Source: an uncultured Lachnospira sp. (GTDB lineage: Bacteria; Bacillota; Clostridia; Lachnospirales; Lachnospiraceae). From it: 64,000 bases of DNA. How positions within the stretch are numbered: the first letter of the stretch is position 1; every line of letters begins with the position of its first letter. The notes under the pieces were generated by a model. That model was given only the letters and a program-made list of their open reading frames with translations, was not told where the DNA came from and did not search any database. The DNA lies in contig CAMHLZ010000011.1 in the NCBI GenBank assembly GCA_946186125.1, forward strand, positions 1-64,000. The letters are read 5' to 3'. Position numbers and translations under genes: made by a program. This document shows positions 47,255-54,880 of the stretch, piece by piece.

Positions 47255-49870
47255 TTAATGAGCTTCCAACCAGTTTTTGCCGGTTTTTGCGCTGACTTCC
47301 AATGGAACATTCAACTGCACGGCATTGCTCATTTCCTCTACTAATATTTTTTTCGCATGCTCTATCTCATTTTCAGGCACTTCTAACATTAATTCATCAT
47401 GCACCTGAACTACAATAGCTGAATTCAACTTCTCTTTTCTTAGTCTTTTATCTACATTTATCATCGCTATTTTTATTATATCGGCTGCAGTTCCCTGTAT
47501 TGGCGAATTCATTGCTATTCTTTCTCCAAATGAACGCTGCATATAGTTTGATGATTTAAGTTCAGGTACCGGTCTTCTTCTTCCAAACATTGTCTCTGAA
47601 TACCCTTTTTCTTTTGCATTTTTTACAAATTCATCAATACAGCTCTTTATCTTTGGATATGTTTTAAAATAATCTTCAATGTATTGCTCTGCTTCTTTTC
47701 TGGTTATGCTTAAATCCTGACTTAGCCCGAATGAACTGATTCCATACACTATTCCAAAATTCACGGCTTTTGCATTTCTTCTCTGTTCATCTGTTACTTC
47801 TTCAAGCGGCACATGGAATACCTGTGAAGCTGTCGCCCTATGAATGTCTTTCTCTTCTTTGTAGGCTTCTATCAGTTTTTCGTCACCTGACATATGGGCA
47901 AGAATTCTTAATTCTATCTGCGAATAGTCTGCATCTATAAAAACACACCCATCATTCGGAATAAATACTTTTCTTATGGCTTTTCCTATTTCCATTCTTA
48001 TTGGAATATTTTGTAAATTAGGTTCCGTGCTGCTTATTCTTCCTGTAGCCGTTATTGTCTGGTTAAATGTACCGTGTATTCTTTCATCAGTCTGTATATA
48101 TCCTGCCAGCCCCTGTGCGTAGGTCGAATTCAATTTTGTCAGCTGTCTGTATTTCAAGATATTCGATACTACAGGATAATCCGGTGCCAGTTTTTCTAAA
48201 ACGTCAGCAGCCGTAGAATATCCTGTTTTTGTCTTTTTGCCACCTTGTATTCCCATTTTTTCAAACAGGATAACCCCAAGCTGTTTTGGTGAATTAATAT
48301 TGAATTCTTCACCCACTTCACCATATATCTTTTTTTCAAGTTCCGATATCTGAGTTTCAAGTTCTTTTCCATACATACTTAATGCATTTCTTTCTACTCT
48401 GATTCCTTTATTTTCCATTCTGTTTAATGAAAATACCAATGGCAGTTCTATCTCTGAATAAACATTTTCCATATTCATCTGTTCTATTTTTTTCTTTAAA
48501 ACATCTGATGACTTATAGGCGACACATGATGAATATCCCATGATTTTCATAAATTTATCCGTGTCCGAAAAATACATCTCATCATACGTACTTTTTCCCA
48601 TTATATCTTTTTCTGATGATAATGTTATATCCAGATAATCTCTGGCAACATCATCATACAGATACCTGTCTTTTAGAGGATTTACCAGATAAGCCAGAAT
48701 ACCTATGTCGTTTATATTTGCATTATCCGATATTTCAATTATTTTCAATATTTTTTTTAAATCTAATACAGATATTTCTGTATTACTATCAATAATATCC
48801 GTCATAATTGCCTTTAACTGTGCTTCATCACATAACAGTATTTTTGTATTATTTTCAGCCGTAGTTATTGAAATTGCAATTTTTCCTATCACCTGTTCAA
48901 GATGTAATCCTATACCAGATTCACATTTTTTTATATCTTCTATTATTCCTTCAAAATCGTCGGCCAATTTGATGGTTTCATCAATATTAGTGTTCAAATC
49001 ACTGACATTGAATCTGTTCATAATTGTCCTAAGTTCCAGTTTTTTTAGTAATTTAAATGTTTCTTCGTTGTATATATTATCAACTACTGCATTCTTTAAA
49101 TCTATATCTATAGGGGCATTTATATCTATCGTTGCCAAAACCTTACTCATCTTTGCTGAATCAACATTATTCTCAAGCGATTCTTTCATTTTGCTTTTTT
49201 TCATTTCCGAAATATGTTCATACATATTTTCAATACTTCCATATTGGGAAATAAGTTTTGTAGCTGTTTTTTCACCCACGCCCGGTACACCCGGAATATT
49301 ATCAGCCGCATCTCCCATTAACGCTTTTACATCAATAAACTCTTTAGGAGTAACTCCATATTTTTCTATAACATCCTGCTCGTAATAATTCTCGATTTCA
49401 GTATTTCCTTTTTTTGTTTTTGGTATTTTTATCTGAACTTTTTTTGTAGCAAGTTGTAATAGGTCTCTGTCTCCCGAAAGCACAACCACATCCATTTCCA
49501 TTTTTTCGCCTAATCCTGATAACGTTCCTAAAACATCATCCGCTTCATATCCAGGAAGTTCGGCAACTGTAATATTCATGCTTTTTAATACTTCCTTCAT
49601 TACAGGAACCTGCTCTCTTAGTTCTTCAGGCATAGGTTTTCTTGTTCCTTTATATTCTGCATACATTTCATGTCTGAAGGTCGGCTGTTTTACATCAAAT
49701 GCTACCACACAATAATCAGCTTTCTCATCTTCTAATAATTTCAGCATTATATTCAAAAATCCATAAACAGCATTCGTGTGCAATCCTTCTGAATTCGTAA
49801 GTTCAGGTATACCATAAAATGTTCTGTTCAATATGCTGTGTCCATCTATTAATACTAATTTTTCTGACAT
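47255..49870 (-). CDS. polA: DNA polymerase I
   Basis: The product has 871 residues. The N-terminal 5'-3' nuclease (LVLIDGHSILNRTFYGIP, VLSGDRDLLQLA, GDAADNIPGVPGVGEKTA) is followed by a degenerate exonuclease-like middle (about 300-465) that lacks the Asp-x-Glu catalytic motif, so no proofreading is expected. The polymerase A domain has VFIDADYSQIELRILAHMSGD (motif A), RRNAKAVNFGIVYG (motif B) and VQVHDELMLEVP (motif C). It functions in repair and Okazaki fragment maturation. ATG 49870 follows GGAGGAATTTG. Confidence 0.97.
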   Translation of the reverse strand: MSEKLVLIDGHSILNRTFYGIPELTNSEGLHTNAVYGFLNIMLKLLEDEKADYCVVAFDVKQPTFRHEMYAEYKGTRKPMPEELREQVPVMKEVLKSMNITVAELPGYEADDVLGTLSGLGEKMEMDVVVLSGDRDLLQLATKKVQIKIPKTKKGNTEIENYYEQDVIEKYGVTPKEFIDVKALMGDAADNIPGVPGVGEKTATKLISQYGSIENMYEHISEMKKSKMKESLENNVDSAKMSKVLATIDINAPIDIDLKNAVVDNIYNEETFKLLKKLELRTIMNRFNVSDLNTNIDETIKLADDFEGIIEDIKKCESGIGLHLEQVIGKIAISITTAENNTKILLCDEAQLKAIMTDIIDSNTEISVLDLKKILKIIEISDNANINDIGILAYLVNPLKDRYLYDDVARDYLDITLSSEKDIMGKSTYDEMYFSDTDKFMKIMGYSSCVAYKSSDVLKKKIEQMNMENVYSEIELPLVFSLNRMENKGIRVERNALSMYGKELETQISELEKKIYGEVGEEFNINSPKQLGVILFEKMGIQGGKKTKTGYSTAADVLEKLAPDYPVVSNILKYRQLTKLNSTYAQGLAGYIQTDERIHGTFNQTITATGRISSTEPNLQNIPIRMEIGKAIRKVFIPNDGCVFIDADYSQIELRILAHMSGDEKLIEAYKEEKDIHRATASQVFHVPLEEVTDEQRRNAKAVNFGIVYGISSFGLSQDLSITRKEAEQYIEDYFKTYPKIKSCIDEFVKNAKEKGYSETMFGRRRPVPELKSSNYMQRSFGERIAMNSPIQGTAADIIKIAMINVDKRLRKEKLNSAIVVQVHDELMLEVPENEIEHAKKILVEEMSNAVQLNVPLEVSAKTGKNWLEAH

Positions 49871-49918
49871 CAAATTCCTCCAATCTGAGCATAAATATCC
49901 GTGTTTTAGCAGTAAGAT

Positions 49919-50263
49919 TTACAATACACGAAAATATGCAAGTAATGACGCTATAAACGAAATCACAATACAACTATATGCCGTACATACAATAATCCTG
50001 TTACATGTATTGAATTTATATCTTAAATCTGCTTTTCTCTCTAACTGACTAATTTTTTTCTTTAATTGTCCTGCAAGATCAAAAGATGCTTTATCATCAT
50101 TCTCTATCATCTCAAGTCCTACATTTAACATATAATTTATCTCTAATTCTTCATAACAGTCTTTACATTTTTTTGCGTGTGCGATAAAAAAATCTAAATC
50201 CTCAGGATCGATTTCATCTTTTGTAAACTTATTTATTTGTTGTTGAAATCTTCTACATGACAT
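49919..50263 (-). CDS. Putative zinc-finger (zf-HC2-like) anti-sigma-type membrane protein
   Basis: The product has about 114 residues. The N-terminal half has the zf-HC2-like arrangement Cys...HAKKCKDC (HxxxCxxC). A single membrane helix (about 90-110) follows. Such proteins are often anti-sigma factors of ECF sigma factors, but no sigma gene is adjacent, so it is an orphan. ATG 50263 has GGTGG five bases upstream; 50275 is an alternative. It lies upstream of polA on the same strand. Confidence 0.72.
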   Translation of the reverse strand: MSCRRFQQQINKFTKDEIDPEDLDFFIAHAKKCKDCYEELEINYMLNVGLEMIENDDKASFDLAGQLKKKISQLERKADLRYKFNTCNRIIVCTAYSCIVISFIASLLAYFRVL

Positions 50264-50299
50264 ATTTACCACCATGTCCTTTCATAGCCTGTACATATT

Positions 50300-50328
50300 A
50301 CTATACAACAATTCTTTGCTTTTTTAAA
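50300..50328 (-). promoter_or_regulatory. Weak sigma-A promoter for the zf-HC2-like gene (and perhaps polA)
   Basis: On the minus strand TTTAAA (50323-50328), 17 bp, TATAGT (50300-50305). The -35 box is poor. Confidence 0.4.
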
Positions 50329-50378
50329 GTCTTTGTATACCTGATTTTTTATCCTGGAAAATAAGTTTATTTTTTCTA

Positions 50379-50407
50379 TTGACAAATTTTATAATAAATG
50401 ATAGTAT
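50379..50407 (+). promoter_or_regulatory. Sigma-A promoter of tRNA-Leu
   Basis: TTGACA (50379-50384), 17 bp, TAGTAT (50402-50407), about 10 bp before the tRNA gene. The perfect -35 box points to the tRNA on the plus strand. Confidence 0.6.
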
Positions 50408-50417
50408 ATTAAAGCAC

Positions 50418-50500
50418 GCGGATGTGGCGGAATGGCAGACGCAGCAGACTCAAAATCTGCCGGTGGTGACATCGTGCGGGTTCAAGTCCCGCCATCCGCA
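50418..50500 (+). tRNA. tRNA-Leu (anticodon CAA)
   Basis: This is an 83-nt class II tRNA. The acceptor stem GCGGATG/CATCCGC pairs fully, with discriminator A and no encoded CCA. The anticodon stem GCAGA/TCTGC holds the loop CTCAAAA with anticodon CAA. A long variable arm follows, and the T-arm is GCGGGTTCAAGTCCCGC. Confidence 0.97.
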
Positions 50501-50551
50501 TCTTTATATTTTTACACATTATTTTTTTCATTTTTTATTCTCACTTTATCT

Positions 50552-50586
50552 AAAGAGACTGTACAATTTGTTTGTGCAGTCTCTTT
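50552..50586 (+). terminator. Terminator downstream of tRNA-Leu
   Basis: AAAGAGACTGTACAA pairs with TTTGTGCAGTCTCTTT (one mismatch) around ATTTG, followed by AATTTTC. It is about 50 nt after the tRNA on the same strand. Confidence 0.75.
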
Positions 50587-50606
50587 AATTTTCAATTATT
50601 TAATCC

Positions 50607-50661
50607 AAAAGGCTGTCACAACTGATATCGATTATATCAATACCACTTGTGACAGCCTTTT
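50607..50661. terminator. Terminator of the 50666-51220 gene (bidirectional)
   Basis: AAAAGGCTGTCACAA (50607-50621) and TTGTGACAGCCTTTT (50647-50661) are exact complements. A-rich and T-rich flanks allow termination from both sides. It lies directly after the minus-strand stop at 50666. Confidence 0.82.
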
Positions 50662-50665
50662 ATCT

Positions 50666-51220
50666 TTATAGGTCTTTATATGTCTTATTTCCATGAAATA
50701 TAAGATTACGATCAGACGGATTAACATCAACTATCTTTCCATATTGATTGTATGTGGTCAAAATGTCCGTATTCTTAGCCAGCGTTTTATTACCGCCTTC
50801 CGAAACATACTCTTCAACTTCCTCAAGGGTCATATCTTTAACAGACTTTTGTACAATTCTTTCCTCCCTGCCTTCTTCTGTGATTACTTCATCCGAATTT
50901 CCATTCCACACTCTATACAAAAACTTTAAAACTATATCTTTCCATTCATTTATCTTATCACGTACAGAAGATATCAGCGGATAGTCAATAACTATCTCTT
51001 TTACAGGCAAATCAGTCTCTTCTTTATGAACCTGACTGATTCCTGAAAGCTGTAATTCAACACCACTGTCATCATTTTCAGATTCTTCAATGTTTTTGCT
51101 TAAACTGTCTTCCTGTCTCCCATAATCTAAAGAAAACTCAGAACTTTTCTTCACATGATGCTGTTCCCGATTAATATCAGGAATTGTATATGATGAATTA
51201 TCTCCAACTCTGTTAATCAT
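50666..51220 (-). CDS. Unknown hydrophilic protein
   Basis: The protein has 184 residues, is acidic, and has no signal peptide or membrane helix. The first 90 residues look disordered (Ser/Glu/Asp/Gln-rich). A short helical part (VRDKINEWKDIVLKFLYRVW) follows, then TLEEVEEYVSEGGNKTLAKN. It has a strong terminator downstream and the Crh-like gene 35 bp upstream, so it is probably co-transcribed with it. No family is recognised. Confidence 0.65.
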   Translation of the reverse strand: MINRVGDNSSYTIPDINREQHHVKKSSEFSLDYGRQEDSLSKNIEESENDDSGVELQLSGISQVHKEETDLPVKEIVIDYPLISSVRDKINEWKDIVLKFLYRVWNGNSDEVITEEGREERIVQKSVKDMTLEEVEEYVSEGGNKTLAKNTDILTTYNQYGKIVDVNPSDRNLIFHGNKTYKDL

Positions 51221-51255
51221 ACAATCCTCATCCTATAAAATTATTCAATTTAAAA

Positions 51256-51486
51256 TCAGGCAGCAAAATCCTTAAATGAATCTACAACAACCTTATACTG
51301 TTCATCATCATGAATCTGTAATACAACAGGTCTTTTTAAATCAAGCGTAAATAATCCCATAAGTGATTTTGCATCAATATACTTGTGTCCCTGCTCAATA
51401 TCAAAGTTACCTTTCATCTTTGCAATACTATTAAAAAATGTCTTTACTTTTTCTACTGAATTCAAACTTAACTTATATGATTTCAT
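51256..51486 (-). CDS. HPr-family protein lacking the phosphocarrier histidine (Crh-like)
   Basis: The protein has 76 residues with the HPr fold size and the regulatory-serine motif DAKSLMGLFTLDL, in which Ser41 corresponds to HPr Ser46. The segment that should hold GLHARP with His15 reads LSLNSVEKVKTFF instead, so PTS phosphotransfer is impossible. Like Bacillus Crh it could act only through serine phosphorylation by HPr kinase with CcpA. The start overlaps the DUF5662 stop (ATGA-type), indicating coupling. Confidence 0.8.
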   Translation of the reverse strand: MKSYKLSLNSVEKVKTFFNSIAKMKGNFDIEQGHKYIDAKSLMGLFTLDLKRPVVLQIHDDEQYKVVVDSFKDFAA

Positions 51487-52052
51487 ATCTTTCCTCCATT
51501 TGTACTTACAATTAACTCTTTTTTCTTTTCCCGCTTTATATTGTATCTTATATACCTAAAGGTATATTCTTCTCCTTTTTTGCTAAGCATTACAAGCATT
51601 TTTTCCAAAATCGCAGCAGTTTCCGGATGTATCATTCGACTCTTTTTGCCTTTTCGAAAATACGCAAGTGGCGCTCCATCATAGTATTCCGGCCCCATAT
51701 ATATCTTACTTGCTGCAACCCTGTCGCAAAACATTTCAACAACGTACTTGTATGGCATCTTAACAGGACTCATCTTTCTGGTTATATAATCATAATCCGT
51801 CCAATACTCAAAATGATGTTTATTCCTGCCTTTATGATGCATCCACGCTTTAGAATATCCGTATGCTTCCCTTTCACCCTCATTCGGACTTCTGTTACCC
51901 TGATAATATATTGCACCCACAATAAATTCAGCCGGCATATACTTAGACAAATCATGTATAAGACCCTGATACAGTATTCCTGCCCTGTAACAGTTCTTAA
52001 TCACTTCATGTCTATGTCTCGTTATTGTCTTGAAATGCCCAACAATATGCAT
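51483..52052 (-). CDS. DUF5662 family protein (HD-like, possible metal-dependent phosphohydrolase)
   Basis: The product has about 189 residues. GHFKTITRHRHEVIKNC and GLIHDLSKYMPAEF (His-Asp pair), then WMHHKGRNKHHFEYW, provide several candidate metal ligands typical of this family. The activity is not established. I chose ATG 52052 by homology; a GTG at 52061 lies nearer to AAAGG. It is first in the unit with the Crh-like and unknown genes. Confidence 0.82.
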   Translation of the reverse strand: MHIVGHFKTITRHRHEVIKNCYRAGILYQGLIHDLSKYMPAEFIVGAIYYQGNRSPNEGEREAYGYSKAWMHHKGRNKHHFEYWTDYDYITRKMSPVKMPYKYVVEMFCDRVAASKIYMGPEYYDGAPLAYFRKGKKSRMIHPETAAILEKMLVMLSKKGEEYTFRYIRYNIKREKKKELIVSTNGGKI

Positions 52053-52188
52053 TATATTCACGTACCTTTCACACCCCGTGTAAGATTCTGAACCTCCGAA
52101 TAAATAATCAAATCAGTCTTCATTCAATCTATATATCAATCCCAAAACATCATATATATAATGATTAAACAAATCCTATCCGAAAATC

Positions 52189-52215
52189 TTCACCAGTTTT
52201 TCACAAAATCTTCAC
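52189..52215 (-). promoter_or_regulatory. Triple TTCAC/GTGAA direct repeat with 11-bp period
   Basis: TTCAC occurs at 52189-52193, 52200-52204 and 52211-52215, exactly 11 bp apart, within near-identical AAAATCTTCAC contexts for two of them. It lies just downstream of the predicted transcription start of the DUF5662 unit, a position suited to an operator. Confidence 0.45.
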
Positions 52216-52221
52216 ATAAGT

Positions 52222-52250
52222 ATTTTATAAAAGTATTCCTGATACGTCAA
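52222..52250 (-). promoter_or_regulatory. Sigma-A promoter of the DUF5662-Crh-like unit
   Basis: On the minus strand TTGACG (52245-52250), 17 bp, TAAAAT (52222-52227). The rest of the 52053-52427 intergenic stretch is A/T-rich with no other recognisable gene, apart from a possible weak AAAAAGC/GCTTTTT stem near 52326-52370. Confidence 0.6.
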
Positions 52251-52427
52251 GTGTTTTTTTTCATAATTATACTAAAGATTTTTCAAAATAATACTGGAAT
52301 GACTTTTTTTCATTTTTACATAATCAAAAAAAGCCTTAAATCATGCGCAATCATGCATAATTACGCTTTTTAGAAGACTTTTTTCATATGTATATTTAAT
52401 TACTTATTCTGATATTTTTGTACAAAA

Positions 52428-52727
52428 TTATTTATATTCTTTAGAATAATAATATACAGTTATACTTCCACCTGCATACAGACTATCATCTTTCATATTA
52501 TTCATCTTCTTAATCTCACTTATATAATCTGCATATGAGGTATATTTGGTATCACAATACTCATCTGCTATCTTCCAAAGAGAATCTCCTTCATCAATCA
52601 AAATAGTCGTATAATACTTGTACAAATCCGATGGTATCTTTTTTTCTGTAGCATTGGTATTCAATGCCATTGATATAACAATTATCATAATAACCGCTGA
52701 AACAACCATTAAGTGTCTGAACTTCAT
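52428..52727 (-). CDS. yneA: YneA-like SOS-induced cell-division suppressor (helix plus LysM)
   Basis: The protein has 99 residues. One N-terminal membrane helix (7-24) is followed by a LysM-like domain (ILIDEGDSLWKIADEYCD... then GGSITVYYY). This is the same layout as Bacillus YneA, which is also divergent from lexA. Its promoter region contains LexA boxes. YneA delays septation during DNA damage. The gene name is by synteny and architecture; sequence identity with YneA was not tested. Confidence 0.78.
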   Translation of the reverse strand: MKFRHLMVVSAVIMIIVISMALNTNATEKKIPSDLYKYYTTILIDEGDSLWKIADEYCDTKYTSYADYISEIKKMNNMKDDSLYAGGSITVYYYSKEYK

Positions 52728-52744
52728 TCTATCTCCTCCATTCC

Positions 52745-52821
52745 AAACATCTGTTCTGAACTTATGTTTGTATTTTATTATATGAACATAAGTTTGTCAA
52801 TCTTTTTCTGAACATTTGTTT
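52745..52821. promoter_or_regulatory. Four LexA (SOS) boxes and divergent yneA/lexA promoters
   Basis: GAAC-N4-GTTY boxes lie at 52745-52756 (minus orientation), 52758-52769, 52784-52795 and 52810-52821. The yneA-like promoter (minus) is TTGACA (52795-52800), 17 bp, TAAAAT (52772-52777), with a box between the elements. The lexA promoter (plus) is TTGTTT (52820-52825), 17 bp, TATACT (52843-52848), with a box over its -35. Confidence 0.85.
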
Positions 52822-52894
52822 GTTTTTTTTATTCTTTTATGTTATACTTATATAAAGTTAAGAATGTTATGCAAATTATAAGGAGGCTTTTTTT

Positions 52895-53509
52895 ATGTCA
52901 TATGGAAAAATCTCAGCTAAGCAGCGTGAGATATTGGAATTTCTAAAATCTGAACTACTTAAGAAAGGATATCCACCATCAGTACGTGAGATATGTACTG
53001 CCGTTAGTTTGAAATCCACTTCATCGGTTCACTCACATCTTTCTACATTAGAACAAAATGGTTATATCCACAGAGATCCGACAAAGCCCAGGGCGATTGA
53101 AATTATTGATGAGAACTTTAACATAGCAAGAAATGAAATTTCAAGCATACCTATTGTTGGCACTGTTGCTGCAGGTCAGCCGCTTCTTGCTACTGAGAAT
53201 ATCTCAGGATATTTTCCAATTCCTACAGAATACTTATCAAACAAGACAACTTTTATGTTAAAAGTTAAAGGTAACAGTATGATAAATGCAGGAATATTTG
53301 ATGGTGATACCATACTCGTTGAACAACAGAATGTTGCAAAAAACGGTGAAATTGTAGTTGCTCTTGTAGAGGACTCTGCAACTGTTAAGACCTTTTATAA
53401 AGAAAGCGATCATATAAGATTACAGCCTGAAAACGATTCAATGGAACCTATTATTGTTCCGCACTGCCAGATTCTTGGTAAAGTTATTGGTCTGTTCAGA
53501 CTTATGTAA
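52895..53509 (+). CDS. lexA: LexA repressor
   Basis: The protein has 204 residues. An N-terminal winged helix (KQREILEFLKSELLKKGYPPSVREI; recognition SLKSTSSVHSHLSTLE) is followed by the autocleavage site Ala93-Gly94 (VAAGQP) and the catalytic dyad Ser128 (KGNSM) and Lys165 (ATVKTF). It represses the SOS regulon and its own gene through the boxes upstream. The ribosome-binding site is AAGGAGG. It is the only plus-strand protein gene recognised in the window. Confidence 0.97.
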   Translation: MSYGKISAKQREILEFLKSELLKKGYPPSVREICTAVSLKSTSSVHSHLSTLEQNGYIHRDPTKPRAIEIIDENFNIARNEISSIPIVGTVAAGQPLLATENISGYFPIPTEYLSNKTTFMLKVKGNSMINAGIFDGDTILVEQQNVAKNGEIVVALVEDSATVKTFYKESDHIRLQPENDSMEPIIVPHCQILGKVIGLFRLM

Positions 53510-53539
53510 CATAGAATAAACGTAATTAGTGCCTGCACG

Positions 53540-53690
53540 GCACACACTTAAAAATGCAGGGACAACTGAGGTGCCCCCTCAAAGTTAGACTTTTTTACGA
53601 GACGACTTCGGTCGTCTCGTTTTCTTTATAGTATATCTCTTGTTTTAGTAATCCGAAGAAGTTTTCCATTACTGAGTTGTCTAGTATAGT
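53540..53690 (-). mobile_element. Remnant of an IS3-family (IS150-like) element
   Basis: The minus frame reads LDNSVMENFFGLLKQEIYY, the conserved end of the IS3-type orfB integrase core, then breaks off at KENETTEVVS and a stop. GTCTAACTTTGAGGGGGC beyond it looks like the element's right end. The rest of the transposase is missing. Confidence 0.8.
53597..53628 (+). terminator. Strong TTCG-loop terminator downstream of lexA
   Basis: ACGAGACGAC, TTCG, GTCGTCTCGT form a perfect 10-bp stem, followed by TTTCTTT on the plus strand. It lies inside the IS remnant, so lexA now seems to use a terminator brought in by the element. Confidence 0.82.
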
Positions 53691-53699
53691 CGTACTTCC

Positions 53700-53904
53700 A
53701 GCAACTTTTTGACTTCATCTCTTTTGGCAGACTTATCCGTATTTCCGAGACTCATATGTGATTTCTGTCCGTCGGACCAAGAGTTTGCCTACAGATTCCT
53801 TCAGATTCCACCTCACGATAGACACCCTTGCTGTTTACGCTATACACTTCCTCGTTGCCCAGGCATGTTCGGGACTTTCACCCGTTAGAGCGCGCCCATG
53901 GCAC
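53700..53904 (-). mobile_element. 5' fragment of a group II intron (domain I)
   Basis: The minus strand from 53904 starts GTGCCATGGGCGCGCTC, then ACGGGTGAAAGTCCCGAAC, AGCAAGGGTGTC, ATCGTGAGGTGGAATCTGAA and GGTCCGACGGACAGAAA. These are familiar blocks of bacterial group II intron domain I. The boundary near 53700 is approximate. No reverse transcriptase or domains V/VI are present. It begins directly after the rsfS terminator. Confidence 0.82.
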
Positions 53905-53911
53905 GCAAACC

Positions 53912-53948
53912 AAAAAGCTATGAAAAGATAATTTCTTTTCATAGCTTT
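53912..53948 (-). terminator. Intrinsic terminator of the rplU-rsfS run
   Basis: AAAGCTATGAAAAG and CTTTTCATAGCTTT form a perfect 14-bp stem. On the minus strand it ends in TTTTT, 5 bp after the rsfS stop. Confidence 0.88.
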
Positions 53949-53953
53949 CTTTA

Positions 53954-54292
53954 TTAAAATTCTACAACTTCTCCATCTCTCCATATTTTTTCCAAATCAT
54001 AGAATAATCTGTGTTCTTCGTTAAAGACATGTATGATAACGTCATCATAATCCATTAAAATCCAATCCCCTGAAGTATATCCTTCTACATGATTACGACT
54101 AACTTTTAATTTTGCAAGTTCTTCTTCCACATTATCAGTCATCGCCTGCACCTGATTCTTGTTACTTCCGCTTGCGATTATAAAGTAATCTGCCACAACC
54201 GACACTTTACTTATATCAATTACTTTTACGTCAATTCCTTTTTTATCATTTAGCGCATCAACAATCACTTTTACCTTTTCTTTAACATCCAT
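53954..54292 (-). CDS. rsfS: Ribosomal silencing factor RsfS (Iojap)
   Basis: The protein has 112 residues, a typical size. VKVIDISKVSVVADYFIIASGSNKNQVQAM, then EGYTSGDWILMDYDDVIIHVFNEEHRLFYDLEKIW are the family core. It binds L14 and blocks subunit joining in starvation. It starts 1 bp after the yqeK stop. Confidence 0.95.
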   Translation of the reverse strand: MDVKEKVKVIVDALNDKKGIDVKVIDISKVSVVADYFIIASGSNKNQVQAMTDNVEEELAKLKVSRNHVEGYTSGDWILMDYDDVIIHVFNEEHRLFYDLEKIWRDGEVVEF

Positions 54293-54293
54293 C

Positions 54294-54875
54294 TTATCCT
54301 CTCCTTTTATTAACTATATCTTCATAGTACTTATAAGTCTCAACTGTAGTCATGTCTATCGAATCGTCATCTTTTTGCAAATATTCCAGCGTATCTTTTG
54401 AAATCTGATATACACACTCATCAATATCGCTAAATGCAAGTTTTCTGATTTTTTTCAGATTTGTAGCTTTATTTCTTGACGGTTCTATATAATCTGCAAT
54501 ATAAATGATTTTTTCCAACATTGTCATATCCGGTCTTCCGGTTGTATGATATAGGATAGAGTTTATTATATCATCATCTTCAATTCCGTATTTATAACCT
54601 GCGTAAAAAGCACCAAGTTTTGCATGCAGAAGATACGGGTGAGTTTTCTCAATAGAACTAATTTTCAAATCATGTTTTTTACATTTTTGCACGAGTTTAT
54701 CATCCGACATACATTTCGCATTATCATGTAAGAGTCCGGCTATATTTGCTTTTTCAATGTCCACATCATGCACCATGGCCATACACATAGCAGTATATGC
54801 AACGCCAATAGTATGCTCATATCTTTTTTTTGTAAGATTTTCTTTTAATTTTTCTTTTATCTCTTTTACGTCCAA
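54294..54875 (-). CDS. yqeK: HD-domain Ap4A hydrolase YqeK
   Basis: The product has about 193 residues. HTIGVAYTAMCMA, GLLHDNAKCMSDD (HD metal site), HPYLLHAKLGAFYA and YHTTGRPDMTMLEKIIYIADYIEPSR are hallmarks of YqeK. It splits diadenosine tetraphosphate symmetrically. I prefer TTG 54875, about eight bases after AAAGGG; GTG 54884, overlapping the nadD stop, is possible. Confidence 0.94.
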   Translation of the reverse strand: MDVKEIKEKLKENLTKKRYEHTIGVAYTAMCMAMVHDVDIEKANIAGLLHDNAKCMSDDKLVQKCKKHDLKISSIEKTHPYLLHAKLGAFYAGYKYGIEDDDIINSILYHTTGRPDMTMLEKIIYIADYIEPSRNKATNLKKIRKLAFSDIDECVYQISKDTLEYLQKDDDSIDMTTVETYKYYEDIVNKRRG

Positions 54876-54880
54876 AGCAC

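Noticed and set aside
50379..50390. TTGACAAATT upstream of the tRNA resembles one half of the TTTGTCA direct repeat.
   Set aside because: There is no second repeat 11 bp away and no -10 at 12 bp on the minus strand. It is an ordinary -35 box of the tRNA promoter.
52161..52373. A 70-codon plus-strand frame upstream of the yneA-like gene.
   Set aside because: There is no ribosome-binding site, the composition is Phe/Lys/Ile as expected of random A/T-rich DNA, and it overlaps promoter elements of the opposite strand.
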